NCBI RefSeq assembly: GCF_001428255.1
Contig: NZ_LMRW01000004.1
Location: 63,546 to 127,545 of the forward strand
Source: Agromyces sp. Soil535
GTDB taxonomy: Bacteria; Actinomycetota; Actinomycetes; Actinomycetales; Microbacteriaceae
Reading direction: 5' to 3'
DNA: 64,000 nt
A program made the translations under genes and the position numbers. Shown here in pieces: positions 38,313 through 46,691 of the stretch. Numbering within the stretch: position 1 is the stretch's first letter; every line of letters starts with the position of its first letter. The notes beneath the pieces are model-generated. The model saw nothing but the letters and a program-made list of their open reading frames with translations. It had not been told where the DNA came from and did no database searches.

Positions 38313-39995
38313 GTGGCGGATTACATTTACTCGATGGTGCGCGCCCGCAAGGCGGTCGGCGACAAGGTCCTTCTCGACGACGTGACGATGGCGTTCCTGC
38401 CCGGGGCGAAGATCGGCGTACTCGGGCCGAACGGGGCTGGCAAGTCGACGATCCTGAAGATCATGGCGGGGCTCGACCAGCCGTCCAACGGTGAGGCGAA
38501 GCTCACTCCTGGATACTCGGTGGGCATCCTCATGCAGGAGCCCGTGCTCGATGAGACGAAGACCGTGCTCGAGAACGTGCAGGAGGGCGTCGGCCCGATC
38601 AAGGCGAAGCTCGACCGGTTCAACGAGATCTCGCACGCCATGGCCGAGCCCGATGCCGACTTCGATGCCCTCCTCGCCGAGATGGGCACCCTGCAGGAGG
38701 CCATCGACGCGGCCGACGCGTGGGACCTCGACTCGCAGCTCGAGCAGGCGATGGATGCATTGCGCTGCCCGCCGGGCGACGAGCTCGTCGCCGTGCTCTC
38801 CGGCGGGGAGAAGCGCCGCGTCGCGCTCTGCAAGCTCCTGCTGCAGAAGCCCGACCTTCTCCTCCTCGACGAGCCCACGAACCACCTCGACGCCGAGAGC
38901 GTGCTCTGGCTCGAGCAGCACCTCGCCAAGTACCCCGGCGCCGTGCTCGCCGTCACCCACGACCGGTACTTCCTCGACCACGTCGCGGAGTGGATCTGCG
39001 AGGTCGACCGCGGTCGCCTCTACCCCTACGAGGGCAACTACTCGACGTACCTCGAAAAGAAGCAGGAGCGGCTCACCGTCCAGGGCAAGAAGGACGCGAA
39101 GCTCTCCAAGCGACTCGCCGACGAGCTCGACTGGGTACGCTCCAACGCCAAGGGCCGCCAGGCCAAGTCCAAGGCGCGCCTCGCGCGCTACGAGGAGATG
39201 GCGGCCGAGGCCGAGCGCACGAGGAAGCTCGACTTCGAGGAGATCCAGATTCCGCCGGGCCCCCGCCTCGGTGACATCGTCCTCGAAGCGAAGGACCTCG
39301 AGAAGGGCTTCGGCGGTCGAGTGCTCATCGACGACCTGACCTTCACGCTGCCGCGCAACGGCATCGTCGGCATCATCGGTCCCAACGGCGTGGGCAAGAC
39401 CACGCTCTTCAAGACGATCGTGGGCCTCGAGCCGCTCGACGACGGCAAGCTCAAGGTCGGCGAGACGGTGAAGATCTCCTACGTCGACCAGTCGCGCGGC
39501 GGCATCGACCCGAAGAAGACGCTCTGGGAGGTCGTCTCCGACGGCCTCGACTACATCCAGGTCGGGAGGACGGAGGTGCCGAGCCGCGCCTACGTGTCCA
39601 CGTTCGGCTTCAAGGGTCCCGATCAGCAGAAGCCGGCCGGCGTGCTCTCCGGCGGCGAGCGCAACCGCCTGAACCTTGCGCTCACGCTGAAGCAGGGAGG
39701 CAACCTGCTCCTCCTCGACGAGCCCACCAACGACCTCGACGTGGAGACCCTGTCGAGCCTCGAGAACGCGCTCCTCGAGTTCCCCGGCTGCGCGGTGGTC
39801 ATCACGCACGACCGGTGGTTCCTCGACCGCATCGCCACGCACATCCTCGCCTACGAGGGCACCGACGAGAACCCGTCGAAGTGGTACTGGTTCGAGGGCA
39901 ACTTCGAGGCCTACGAGGCGAACAAGATCGAGCGCCTCGGCCCCGAGGCCGCGAAGCCGCATCGTTCCACCTATCGCAAGCTCACGCGGGACTGA
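38313..39995 (+). CDS. ettA: Energy-dependent translational throttle protein EttA (ABC-F)
   Basis: Ribosome-binding ABC-F ATPase that gates the first steps of elongation by ATP/ADP state. The 560-residue product has two ABC domains: Walker A GPNGAGKST (about residue 40) and GPNGVGKTT (about 357), signatures LSGGEKRRVAL and LSGGERNRLNL, and Walker B LLLDEPTNHLD and LLLDEPTNDLD. The inter-domain linker and EttA-type arm are intact. GTG 38313 follows GAGGGAG. A TAGGCT box at 38268-38273 gives a leader of about 33 bases. The next gene begins one base after the stop. Confidence 0.96.
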   Translation: MADYIYSMVRARKAVGDKVLLDDVTMAFLPGAKIGVLGPNGAGKSTILKIMAGLDQPSNGEAKLTPGYSVGILMQEPVLDETKTVLENVQEGVGPIKAKLDRFNEISHAMAEPDADFDALLAEMGTLQEAIDAADAWDLDSQLEQAMDALRCPPGDELVAVLSGGEKRRVALCKLLLQKPDLLLLDEPTNHLDAESVLWLEQHLAKYPGAVLAVTHDRYFLDHVAEWICEVDRGRLYPYEGNYSTYLEKKQERLTVQGKKDAKLSKRLADELDWVRSNAKGRQAKSKARLARYEEMAAEAERTRKLDFEEIQIPPGPRLGDIVLEAKDLEKGFGGRVLIDDLTFTLPRNGIVGIIGPNGVGKTTLFKTIVGLEPLDDGKLKVGETVKISYVDQSRGGIDPKKTLWEVVSDGLDYIQVGRTEVPSRAYVSTFGFKGPDQQKPAGVLSGGERNRLNLALTLKQGGNLLLLDEPTNDLDVETLSSLENALLEFPGCAVVITHDRWFLDRIATHILAYEGTDENPSKWYWFEGNFEAYEANKIERLGPEAAKPHRSTYRKLTRD

Positions 39996-39996
39996 C

Positions 39997-40473
39997 ATGC
40001 GCCTGCACGTGCCGACGCCGCTGCGCTGGTCGGACCTCGACGCCTACGGCCACGTGAACAACGCCCGGATGCTGAGCCTCCTCGAGGAGGCACGTATCCA
40101 GGCGTTCTGGGTGAGCGAGGACACGTCGGAGCATGCCGTCGGCGCGTCCACGGCGGTGCTCGACGCGACACCGGGCGCCAACACGATCACGCTCATCGCG
40201 CGGCAGGAGGTGGAGTACCTCGCGCCGATCCCGTACCAGCGCCAACCCGTCGACATCGAGCTCTGGATCGGGCACATCGGCGGCGCGAGCCTCGACGTCT
40301 GCTACGAGGTGTACTCGCCGCTCAATGTCGAACCGCGGGTGCTCTACACGCGCGCGGTCACCACGATCGTGCTCGTGGAGGCCAGGACGGAGCGGCCGCG
40401 GCGCATCGACGATCGCGAGCGCGCGGCGTGGGAGCCCTACGTGGGCGAGCCCATCACGTTCCGCCGTCGGTGA
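39997..40473 (+). CDS. Hotdog-fold acyl-CoA thioesterase (4HBT)
   Basis: A 158-residue hotdog thioesterase. The N-terminal RWSDLDAYGHVNNARMLSLLEEARIQAFW carries the catalytic Asp and the long helix of the YbgC/FadM class, and VEYLAPIPYQRQPVDIELWIGHIG forms the central sheet. It probably hydrolyses acyl-CoAs. It lies one base downstream of ettA and is translationally linked to it, a pairing that says little about substrate. Confidence 0.9.
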   Translation: MRLHVPTPLRWSDLDAYGHVNNARMLSLLEEARIQAFWVSEDTSEHAVGASTAVLDATPGANTITLIARQEVEYLAPIPYQRQPVDIELWIGHIGGASLDVCYEVYSPLNVEPRVLYTRAVTTIVLVEARTERPRRIDDRERAAWEPYVGEPITFRRR

Positions 40474-40482
40474 CGGCCGGCG

Positions 40483-41004
40483 TCACCGCTCGAGCGGCTC
40501 GTCGCTGAACGAGCCCTCCCACACGGCGCGGCTTCCCGATTCCGCGACCTGCACGACCGCCCACGTCGAACCCGCCGCTATGGCCAGGGCGCCGAGGGTG
40601 AGCAGGAGGCCCGCCGTGATCCGGATGCCGCGTCCGAGGCTCGCTCGCCCGGCGCTCGCCGCGCGGCGAGCCACGACGAGCTCGACGACCGCCCACGCGG
40701 CGACGAGCACCGCGACGGCGAGCAGCGCCCACAACCAGGGCTCGATCGTCGGGCCCAGCGCCGTGTGCGCCTGGATGAGCGGTGCGGCGGGCACGCGGAC
40801 CTCGAGCCACTTGCCGGCTTCCATGGTGATGAGCCCGAGCGGCACCACGGCGATCGTGGCGATGAGCACCGGGATCCAGAGCCTCCGCCGAGCGGCCGGC
40901 CATGCGGCGATCACCACGAGGGCGAGGCTGACGAGCGGGACCAGGATGATGACCGCGTGCACGAGCAGCACGTGCAGCGGCAGGTCCGCGAAGATGTAGT
41001 CCAT
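40483..41004 (-). CDS. DUF2231-type four-TM membrane protein
   Basis: A 173-residue protein with four hydrophobic helices (about 8-34, 42-62, 86-110 and 128-152). The N-terminal LPLHVLLVHAVIILVPLVSL has the conserved histidines of DUF2231 membrane proteins. The next gene upstream in the operon is a Rieske lipoprotein 13 bases away, so a membrane electron-transfer role, perhaps with heme held by the His residues, is plausible. ATG 41004 has GAGGGGGG upstream. Confidence 0.8.
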   Translation of the reverse strand: MDYIFADLPLHVLLVHAVIILVPLVSLALVVIAAWPAARRRLWIPVLIATIAVVPLGLITMEAGKWLEVRVPAAPLIQAHTALGPTIEPWLWALLAVAVLVAAWAVVELVVARRAASAGRASLGRGIRITAGLLLTLGALAIAAGSTWAVVQVAESGSRAVWEGSFSDEPLER

Positions 41005-41017
41005 CCCGCGACCCCCC

Positions 41018-41500
41018 TCAGGACGTCGCGACGATGCGGTCGCCCGAGACGGCGACGGGGATCGCCGACAGTGGTTCGAGCGCGGGCCCGTTGATCACGT
41101 CGCCGGTCGTCGCGTCGTACTTCGAACCGTGGCAGGGGCAGTCGAATTCCGCGCCGGCGGCCGCGACCACGCACTGCTGGTGCGTGCAGATCGCGCTGAA
41201 CGCCACGACCTGCCCTGCGGTCGGCTGGGCGATGAGCGCCGGCTCGCCGTTGATCGTGGCGTCGATGCTCCCGCCGACGGGGACGTCCGCGAGCGCCACG
41301 ATGTCCTCACCGACAGGCGCTGCGGACGGTGGCTCGGTCGTCGGTTCGTCGGTGACGGTCGGCGAAGGAGTCGTCGCGGGGGAGGTCGTTTCGCTCGGCG
41401 CATCCGCGGCGCATCCGGCGAGTGCGAGGGCGCCGCCGACGGCGCCCGCCGAGCCGAGTGTCAGGATGCTGCGCCTGGTGAGGTCTGTGGGATCCGTCAT
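41018..41500 (-). CDS. Tat-exported Rieske [2Fe-2S] lipoprotein
   Basis: A 160-residue protein. The Tat motif TRRSILTLG (about residues 8-16) is followed by a hydrophobic core and a lipobox LAGC. A Thr/Pro/Ser linker (about 32-62) leads to a Rieske domain with both cluster loops, CTHQQC and CPCHGSKYD, so the cluster should be assembled. It ends PLSAIPVAVSGDRIVATS. It is a small anchored extracytoplasmic Rieske, not the bc1 subunit or an oxygenase ferredoxin. ATG 41500 has AAGGA upstream. It is in an operon with the DUF2231 protein. Confidence 0.9.
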   Translation of the reverse strand: MTDPTDLTRRSILTLGSAGAVGGALALAGCAADAPSETTSPATTPSPTVTDEPTTEPPSAAPVGEDIVALADVPVGGSIDATINGEPALIAQPTAGQVVAFSAICTHQQCVVAAAGAEFDCPCHGSKYDATTGDVINGPALEPLSAIPVAVSGDRIVATS

Positions 41501-41595
41501 CGCCTGAGTTCCTTCGTCACGTCGCTCGCGCCGTCTGCGCGCCCGTTCCCCATTCTGGGCGAATCGGTGGCGGGAGTGCGGCAACCCACAGAATT

Positions 41596-41609
41596 CATTC
41601 AGTCGAATG
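41596..41609. repeat. Inverted repeat upstream of the Rieske gene
   Basis: CATTC-AGTC-GAATG lies 96 bases upstream of the Rieske start. It is similar to the element at 41654-41674. Confidence 0.4.
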
Positions 41610-41653
41610 GATCCGCCGAGGATCACCGGCACTGGTGAACACGAGATCCGGAC

Positions 41654-41674
41654 GCATTCAGTTCAATCGAATGC
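41654..41674. repeat. Inverted repeat over the tesB stop codon
   Basis: GCATTC, a nine-base centre, then GAATGC. It overlaps the last codons and TGA of tesB. It could be a weak terminator or, with its neighbour at 41596, a paired protein site. Confidence 0.4.
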
Positions 41675-42544
41675 ATCCGCCTTCGGCACGCGCACCATGC
41701 CCTCCTGCGCCACGCTCGCGACGAGCACGCCGTCGCGGGTGTAGATGCGACCGAGCGCGAGGCCGCGTCCGCCGCTGGCCGACGGCGACTCCTGCACGTA
41801 GAGGAGCCATTCGTCGACACGGGCGTCGCGATGCCACCACATGGCGTGGTCGAGGCTCGCCACCCTCAGCCCCGGGGTCGCCCACGCGATGCCGTGCGCT
41901 CGCAGCACTGGCTCGAGGATCGAGTAGTCGCTCGCGTACGCGAGGGCGGCGCGGTGCTGCTTCGGGTCGTCGGGGAGCCGCCCGAACGCCTTCATCCACA
42001 CCGCCTGGCGTGGCACCCGCTCGCCCTCGACGCTGAGGTACACCGGCGACGGGATGTGTCGCACGTCGAACGCGCGCTCGCTCGACCAGTAGCGCGCGAC
42101 GTCGTGGTCGAGGTGACCGAGCACCTCGGCGGTCGACGGCAGCGACTCGGGGTCGGGCAGGTCCGAGGGCATGTCGACCTGGTGCTCGACCCCCCCGTCG
42201 GGCGTCTGGAACGAGGCGATGAGCGAGAGGATCGGTACTCCCTGCTGATAGGCCTGCGTGCGCCGCGTGGAGAACGAGCGGCCGTCGTGGATGCGGTCCA
42301 CCGAGAACGTGATCGGATGCTGCACGTCGCCCGGTCGGAGGAAGTAGCCGTGCATGGAGTGGATGGTCCGGTCGGCCGGCACCGTATGCATCGCGGCGAC
42401 GATGGACTGGGCGAGCACCTGACCGCCGAAGACGCGTCCCAGCGGCATCCACTGCGACGGCCCCGTGAAGATGTCCTCCGTGGTGCGAGCGCCCGTGTCG
42501 GTGAGATTCAGGGTGCTCAGCAGGCCGTCGATGGGACCGTTCAT
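41663..42544 (-). CDS. tesB: Acyl-CoA thioesterase II
   Basis: A double-hotdog thioesterase that hydrolyses medium/long acyl-CoAs. The 293-residue product contains RVFGGQVLAQSIVAAMHTV (conserved Gly-Gly-Gln) near residues 38-56, HSMHGYFLRPGD with the catalytic region, and SLDHAMWWHRDARVDEWLLYVQESPSASGGRGLALG near the C-terminus. It ends KADAFD. ATG 42544 has GGAGGA upstream. It is divergent from an uncharacterised gene. Confidence 0.95.
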   Translation of the reverse strand: MNGPIDGLLSTLNLTDTGARTTEDIFTGPSQWMPLGRVFGGQVLAQSIVAAMHTVPADRTIHSMHGYFLRPGDVQHPITFSVDRIHDGRSFSTRRTQAYQQGVPILSLIASFQTPDGGVEHQVDMPSDLPDPESLPSTAEVLGHLDHDVARYWSSERAFDVRHIPSPVYLSVEGERVPRQAVWMKAFGRLPDDPKQHRAALAYASDYSILEPVLRAHGIAWATPGLRVASLDHAMWWHRDARVDEWLLYVQESPSASGGRGLALGRIYTRDGVLVASVAQEGMVRVPKADAFD

Positions 42545-42623
42545 CGTTCCTCCGTGTCGGGGTGGCGGTGGCCGCTGGATGCCGGCGGAGGCGCGGCCCG
42601 CCGATGCGGCGGCGCTCCCTTGG

Positions 42624-42630
42624 TAGTTTA
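42624..42630. promoter_or_regulatory. Shared symmetric -10 box of tesB and the 42639 gene
   Basis: TAGTTTA reads TAGTTT on plus (42624-42629) and TAAACT on minus (42630-42625). The plus transcript would have a leader of 2-3 bases. The minus leader to tesB would be about 74 bases. Confidence 0.5.
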
Positions 42631-42638
42631 GACAGGAG

Positions 42639-43319
42639 ATGGCTCAACAACTCACGCTCGCGGACAGCCTTTCGCTCGGCGACCTGCACACTTACCTGCA
42701 GCGCGCCGGGCGCGTCGAGGACGGTTCGGTACGGCTGATCGCGGGTTCCGGCATCCTCGCGGTGTACACCGCGATCCTCTATCCCCGCGGCATCCTCGAT
42801 GAGAGTCCCACGGTGCTCGGCCTGCGCACGTTCGAGCTCTTCGAGACCGAGGACTTCGACGTGGTGGTGCCGATGCGATCGCTCGTCGATCGCATCGTCC
42901 GCGGGCGCTCCGAATTCGGCGAGGACGATGAGTCGAGGCCCGTGACGATGACGCGACCGCCTGAGGTGAACACGGTCACGTGGGCGGGCATCTCACCGCC
43001 CAGGGGCGGTTGGCGCGCACTCGGCGAGACGGATGCCGCGACGCTCGAGTCGGCGGCCCGCGCGGGCATCGAGGAGATCGCGAAGGCGATCCCCGAAGGC
43101 ACGGGCGAGCAGTTGGTGCAGCGTGTGCGCTCCGAGGTGTGGGGCCGGGGCATCGACGGACTCGAGTACGTGCCGGCCGGTGCCGCATTCGGGGCCTACA
43201 GCCTCGGGTTCCTCGGCGACGACCCGGTGCGCCTGTTCGAGACGGGTCCGTGGACGAGGCTGACGTCGCGCCGCGGCCACGTCCTCGTGCGCCGCAAGGC
43301 CTGGACCCTCAAGGCGTAG
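42639..43319 (+). CDS. Conserved actinobacterial protein of unknown function
   Basis: A 226-residue soluble protein. It begins AQQLTLADSLSLGDLHTYLQRAGRVEDGSVRLIA, followed by LAVYTAILYPRGILDESPTVLGLR and a central VVPMRSLVDRIVRGR. It has no TM, zinc or nucleotide motif that I can see. AGGAG directly abuts the ATG, an unusually short spacing. Its promoter is shared with tesB. Confidence 0.7.
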   Translation: MAQQLTLADSLSLGDLHTYLQRAGRVEDGSVRLIAGSGILAVYTAILYPRGILDESPTVLGLRTFELFETEDFDVVVPMRSLVDRIVRGRSEFGEDDESRPVTMTRPPEVNTVTWAGISPPRGGWRALGETDAATLESAARAGIEEIAKAIPEGTGEQLVQRVRSEVWGRGIDGLEYVPAGAAFGAYSLGFLGDDPVRLFETGPWTRLTSRRGHVLVRRKAWTLKA

Positions 43320-43329
43320 GGGCGAGTCG

Positions 43330-44997
43330 TCAGCCGCGGGCGATGGATCGCCCCGCCGCACGACCGGTGAAGAGGCATCCGCCGAGGAAGGTGCCCTCGA
43401 GTGCACGATACCCGTGCACGCCGCCCCCGCCGAACCCTGCTGCCTCGCCGATCGCGTACAGGCCCGGCACCGCCGTACCGTCGGCCGCCAGGGCGCGCGA
43501 ATCGAGGTCGGTCTGGATGCCGCCGAGGCTCTTGCGCGTGAGCACGTGCAGCTTCACCGCGATGAGCGGCCCCGCCTTGGGATCGAGGATGCGGTGCGGA
43601 GTCGCCACCCGGATGAGCCTGTCGCCGCGGTACTTCCGGGCGCCGCGCACCGCCGTGAGCTGCAGGTCCTTCGAGAACTCGTTGTCGAGCTCGCGGTCGC
43701 GGGCGAGGATCTCGCGCTCGATGTTGTCGGTGTCGATCGGCACGTCGGGGGAGAGGGCGCGCATGCCCTCGAAGAGCTCGGGAAGGGTGTCGGCCACCAC
43801 GAAGTCGACGCCGTGCTGCTTGAACGCCTCGACGGGCGCAGGCGCGCCCGAGCCGAGCCGGTCGGCGAGCAGCTTCAGGTCCTTCCCGGTGAGGTCGGGA
43901 TTCTGCTCGCTGCCCGACAGCGCGAACTCCTTCTCGATGATCTTCTGCGTCAGCACGAACCACGAGTGCGCGTGGCCGGTCGACACGATGTGCTCGAGCG
44001 TGCCGAGCGTGTCGAACCCGGGGAAGAGCGGCACGGGCAGGCGCCGGCCCTCGGCGTCGAACCAGAGCGACGACGGCCCGGGCAGGATCCGGATGCCGTG
44101 CTTGGGCCATACCGGGTCCCAGTTCGTGATGCCCTCGGTGTAGTGCCACATGCGGTCGCCGTTCACGAGGCGGGCACCCGCGCGCCCGGCGATCGCCAGC
44201 ATCCGGCCGTCGACGTGCTCGGGCACGCCGGAGAGCAGCTCGTCGGGCGCGGCGCCCATGCGCTCGGGCCAGAATTCGCGCACCAGGTCGTGGTTGCCGC
44301 CGATGCCGCCGGATGCCACAACCACTGCGGGTGCCCGCAGCTCGAAGTCGCCGACGACGTCGCGGTTGCTGGGCTCGCCGCGCCCCGCGGCATCCGAATC
44401 GAGCACCGCGCCGCGCACGCCGACCACGCCGCCCGACTCGACGACGAGCTCGTCGACGCGGTGGCGGTACCGGAATTCGACGAGCCCCGCCGCCGCGCCC
44501 GCCTGCACGCGTGCGATGAAGGGCGCGAGCAGGCCCGGGCCGGTGCCCCACGTGATGTGGAAGCGCGGCACGGAATTGCCATGGCCGATCGCGTTGTAGC
44601 CGCCACGTTCGGCCCAGCCGACGATCGGGAAGAACCGCACGCCCTTCTCGTGCAGCCAGGCGCGCTTCTCGCCGGCCGCGAACTCCAGGTACGCGTCGGC
44701 CCACCGCCTGCCCCACTCGTCCTCGTCGCGGTCGAACCCGGCGGTGCCGGCCCAGTCCTGCTGCGCGAGTGCGAGCGAATCGTGCACGCCCATGCGCCGT
44801 TGCTCGGGCGAGTCGATGAGGAAGAGGCCGCCGAACGACCAGTGCGCCTGCCCACCGAGGCTCGACTCGGGCTCCTGATCGAGTATCAGCACGTGCTTTC
44901 CGGCGTCGACGAGCTCGGCGGCGGCGACGAGGCCCGAGAGGCCGGCGCCGACGATGATCGCATCAGGCTCCGTGCGGGGTGCGGGGGAGGCGGCCAC
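43330..44997 (-). CDS. FAD-binding dehydrogenase (KsdD/fumarate reductase-like fold)
   Basis: A 555-residue flavoprotein with the dinucleotide fold AIIVGAGLSGLVAAAELVDAGKHVLILDQE (about residues 13-42) and GGQAHWSFGGLFLIDSPEQRRMG. It ends with the FAD motif GLYAIGEAAGFGGGGVHGYRALEGTFLGGCLFTGR. It belongs to the FAD-binding dehydrogenase group annotated in mycobacteria. Substrate is unknown; steroid activity should not be assumed. GTG 44997 has GAAGGAG upstream. It follows a globin gene by 85 bases. Confidence 0.87.
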   Translation of the reverse strand: MAASPAPRTEPDAIIVGAGLSGLVAAAELVDAGKHVLILDQEPESSLGGQAHWSFGGLFLIDSPEQRRMGVHDSLALAQQDWAGTAGFDRDEDEWGRRWADAYLEFAAGEKRAWLHEKGVRFFPIVGWAERGGYNAIGHGNSVPRFHITWGTGPGLLAPFIARVQAGAAAGLVEFRYRHRVDELVVESGGVVGVRGAVLDSDAAGRGEPSNRDVVGDFELRAPAVVVASGGIGGNHDLVREFWPERMGAAPDELLSGVPEHVDGRMLAIAGRAGARLVNGDRMWHYTEGITNWDPVWPKHGIRILPGPSSLWFDAEGRRLPVPLFPGFDTLGTLEHIVSTGHAHSWFVLTQKIIEKEFALSGSEQNPDLTGKDLKLLADRLGSGAPAPVEAFKQHGVDFVVADTLPELFEGMRALSPDVPIDTDNIEREILARDRELDNEFSKDLQLTAVRGARKYRGDRLIRVATPHRILDPKAGPLIAVKLHVLTRKSLGGIQTDLDSRALAADGTAVPGLYAIGEAAGFGGGGVHGYRALEGTFLGGCLFTGRAAGRSIARG

Positions 44998-45082
44998 GTG
45001 GACTCCTTCGTCTCGGGTGGTGCGACGGGGTGCAGCGTCGTGTCGTGCCGCGGGCCGGTACTGCGGCTCGGCACCGGGTGGG

Positions 45083-45592
45083 TCAGTCCTCGAAGGTGTT
45101 CACCATCGCGAAGGCGGCCCGCTGCAGATAATCCCACAGCGTCTCCTCCGCGAGGGGCGGCAGGTCGAGCGAGTCGACCGCGGCGCGCATGTGCGCGAGC
45201 CACCGGTCGCGCGCCTCGGGGTTCACCTTGAACGGCAGGTGCCGCATGCGCAGGCGTGGATGGCCGCGCTGCTCGCTGTAGGTGCCCGGCCCGCCCCAGT
45301 ACTGCTCGAGGAACATGGTGAGCCGCTCGGCGGCCGGGCCGAGGTCCTCCTCGGGATACAACGGCCGCAGCACGGGGTCGTCGGCGACGCCCCTGTAGAA
45401 CTCCGTGACGAGCCGCTGGAACGTCTCGCGACCGCCGACGGTCTCGTAGAACGAAGGCCCGAGTGCCGCGCCGTGCTCGCTCCCGCGCAGCGGCACGCCG
45501 GCGGGTCGCACCGGCCCGGAAGCGCCGGGCCCGTAAGCACCGGGGCCGGATGTCGCGGGTCCGGATGCCGCGGGTGTCGTCTGGTCGCTCAC
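45083..45592 (-). CDS. glbO: Group II truncated hemoglobin
   Basis: A 169-residue protein whose 2/2 globin domain starts about residue 48 ([37 protein letters not shown]). It has [14 protein letters not shown] and the proximal His in [12 protein letters not shown]. The first 45 residues are a low-complexity Gly/Pro/Ala/Ser extension (SGP, GPG and YGP repeats). It probably binds O2/NO or delivers oxygen. GTG 45592 overlaps the mscS stop as GTGA, so it is co-translated with the channel. Confidence 0.93.
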   Translation of the reverse strand: MSDQTTPAASGPATSGPGAYGPGASGPVRPAGVPLRGSEHGAALGPSFYETVGGRETFQRLVTEFYRGVADDPVLRPLYPEEDLGPAAERLTMFLEQYWGGPGTYSEQRGHPRLRMRHLPFKVNPEARDRWLAHMRAAVDSLDLPPLAEETLWDYLQRAAFAMVNTFED

Positions 45593-46677
45593 TCGGTGCC
45601 CCCCGTGGTCGGCGGATTCGGGGTCCTTGTGGCCCTGGGTGCCCTCACCTTCGTGGCTACCGCGGAGCCCGAGGCATCCGCCACTACCGTGCTGGGCGCC
45701 GTCTTCGGCGGCTTCGCGCCCTTCACGCGGGTGGCGCCGTCGAAGCCGGTGAGCACCACGCTCGAGAGGCTCGGCAGCTTCACGCCCATCGCGTCGAGCG
45801 AGCGCTTGAGCCGCGTGCGCAGCTCGCGGGCCACGTCGTCCTTCGACGACGTGCGCACCTTCATGACGATGCGGATGACCATCGCGTCGTCGGAGATCGA
45901 CTCGAGGCCCCAGATCTCGGGCTTCTCCAGCACTCGTGAGCGCCACTTGCCCGACTGGGACATCTCAACGGCCGTGCGGAGCATCTCGGCCTCGACGGCG
46001 TCGACGTCGGCTTCGTAGGGCACGGCGAGGTCGAGGATGACGCGCGCCCAGCCCTGGGACATGTTGCCGACCCGCAGGATCTCGCCGTTGCGCACGAACC
46101 AGAGCGTGCCGTTCACGTCACGCACCTTCGTGATGCGGATCTGCACGTCCTCGACGATGCCGGTCGCGGGGCCGAGGTCGACGACGTCGCCGACGCCGAG
46201 CTGGTCCTCGACGACCATGAACAGGCCGTTCAGCACGTCCTTCACGATGTTCTGGGCGCCGAAGCCGAGGCCGGCGCCGATCGCGGCGCCGAGCAGCGCG
46301 AACGAGCCGAGGATCGACGTGTCGATGACGTTCACGATCATGAGCGTCACGATGATGAAGAGGGTCACGTTCACGATGTTCCGCAACACGGTGCCGAGCG
46401 TGCGGGTGCGCTGCACCACGCGCACGGCGGCGAGCGGCGACGCCTGCAGCGCCTGCGTGTCGGTGACGTCCTGCTTCTTCTTCACGCCCGACACGATGCG
46501 GGTCACCGTGCGGTCGATGACGAAGTGCAGCACCCAGCGGATGAGGAACGCGAACGCGATGATCACGACGATCGCGACGAGCTTGCCGACGAAGACGTCC
46601 CAGTTCTCGGCCCAGAACGTCGCCAAGCCCGTCCAGAAGTCGCCGCTCAGGGGCGTGGGTTCTTCAGCGCGGAACAT
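45589..46677 (-). CDS. mscS: Small-conductance mechanosensitive channel (MscS family)
   Basis: A 362-residue channel with about three TM segments (about 30-52, 100-125 and 135-160). The pore helix/beta-domain junction [39 protein letters not shown] is strongly conserved. The C-terminal 60 residues are a basic/Ala-Thr-Pro tail. ATG 46677 is set by the TAGACT box eight bases upstream. It is translationally coupled to the globin. Confidence 0.93.
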   Translation of the reverse strand: MFRAEEPTPLSGDFWTGLATFWAENWDVFVGKLVAIVVIIAFAFLIRWVLHFVIDRTVTRIVSGVKKKQDVTDTQALQASPLAAVRVVQRTRTLGTVLRNIVNVTLFIIVTLMIVNVIDTSILGSFALLGAAIGAGLGFGAQNIVKDVLNGLFMVVEDQLGVGDVVDLGPATGIVEDVQIRITKVRDVNGTLWFVRNGEILRVGNMSQGWARVILDLAVPYEADVDAVEAEMLRTAVEMSQSGKWRSRVLEKPEIWGLESISDDAMVIRIVMKVRTSSKDDVARELRTRLKRSLDAMGVKLPSLSSVVLTGFDGATRVKGAKPPKTAPSTVVADASGSAVATKVRAPRATRTPNPPTTGGTE

Positions 46678-46685
46678 GGTTGGCA

Positions 46686-46691
46686 AGTCTA
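46686..46691 (-). promoter_or_regulatory. -10 box of mscS formed from the pepN stop codon
   Basis: TAGACT on minus. Its TAG (46691-46689) is the pepN stop codon. The mscS ATG is eight bases downstream. Confidence 0.5.
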
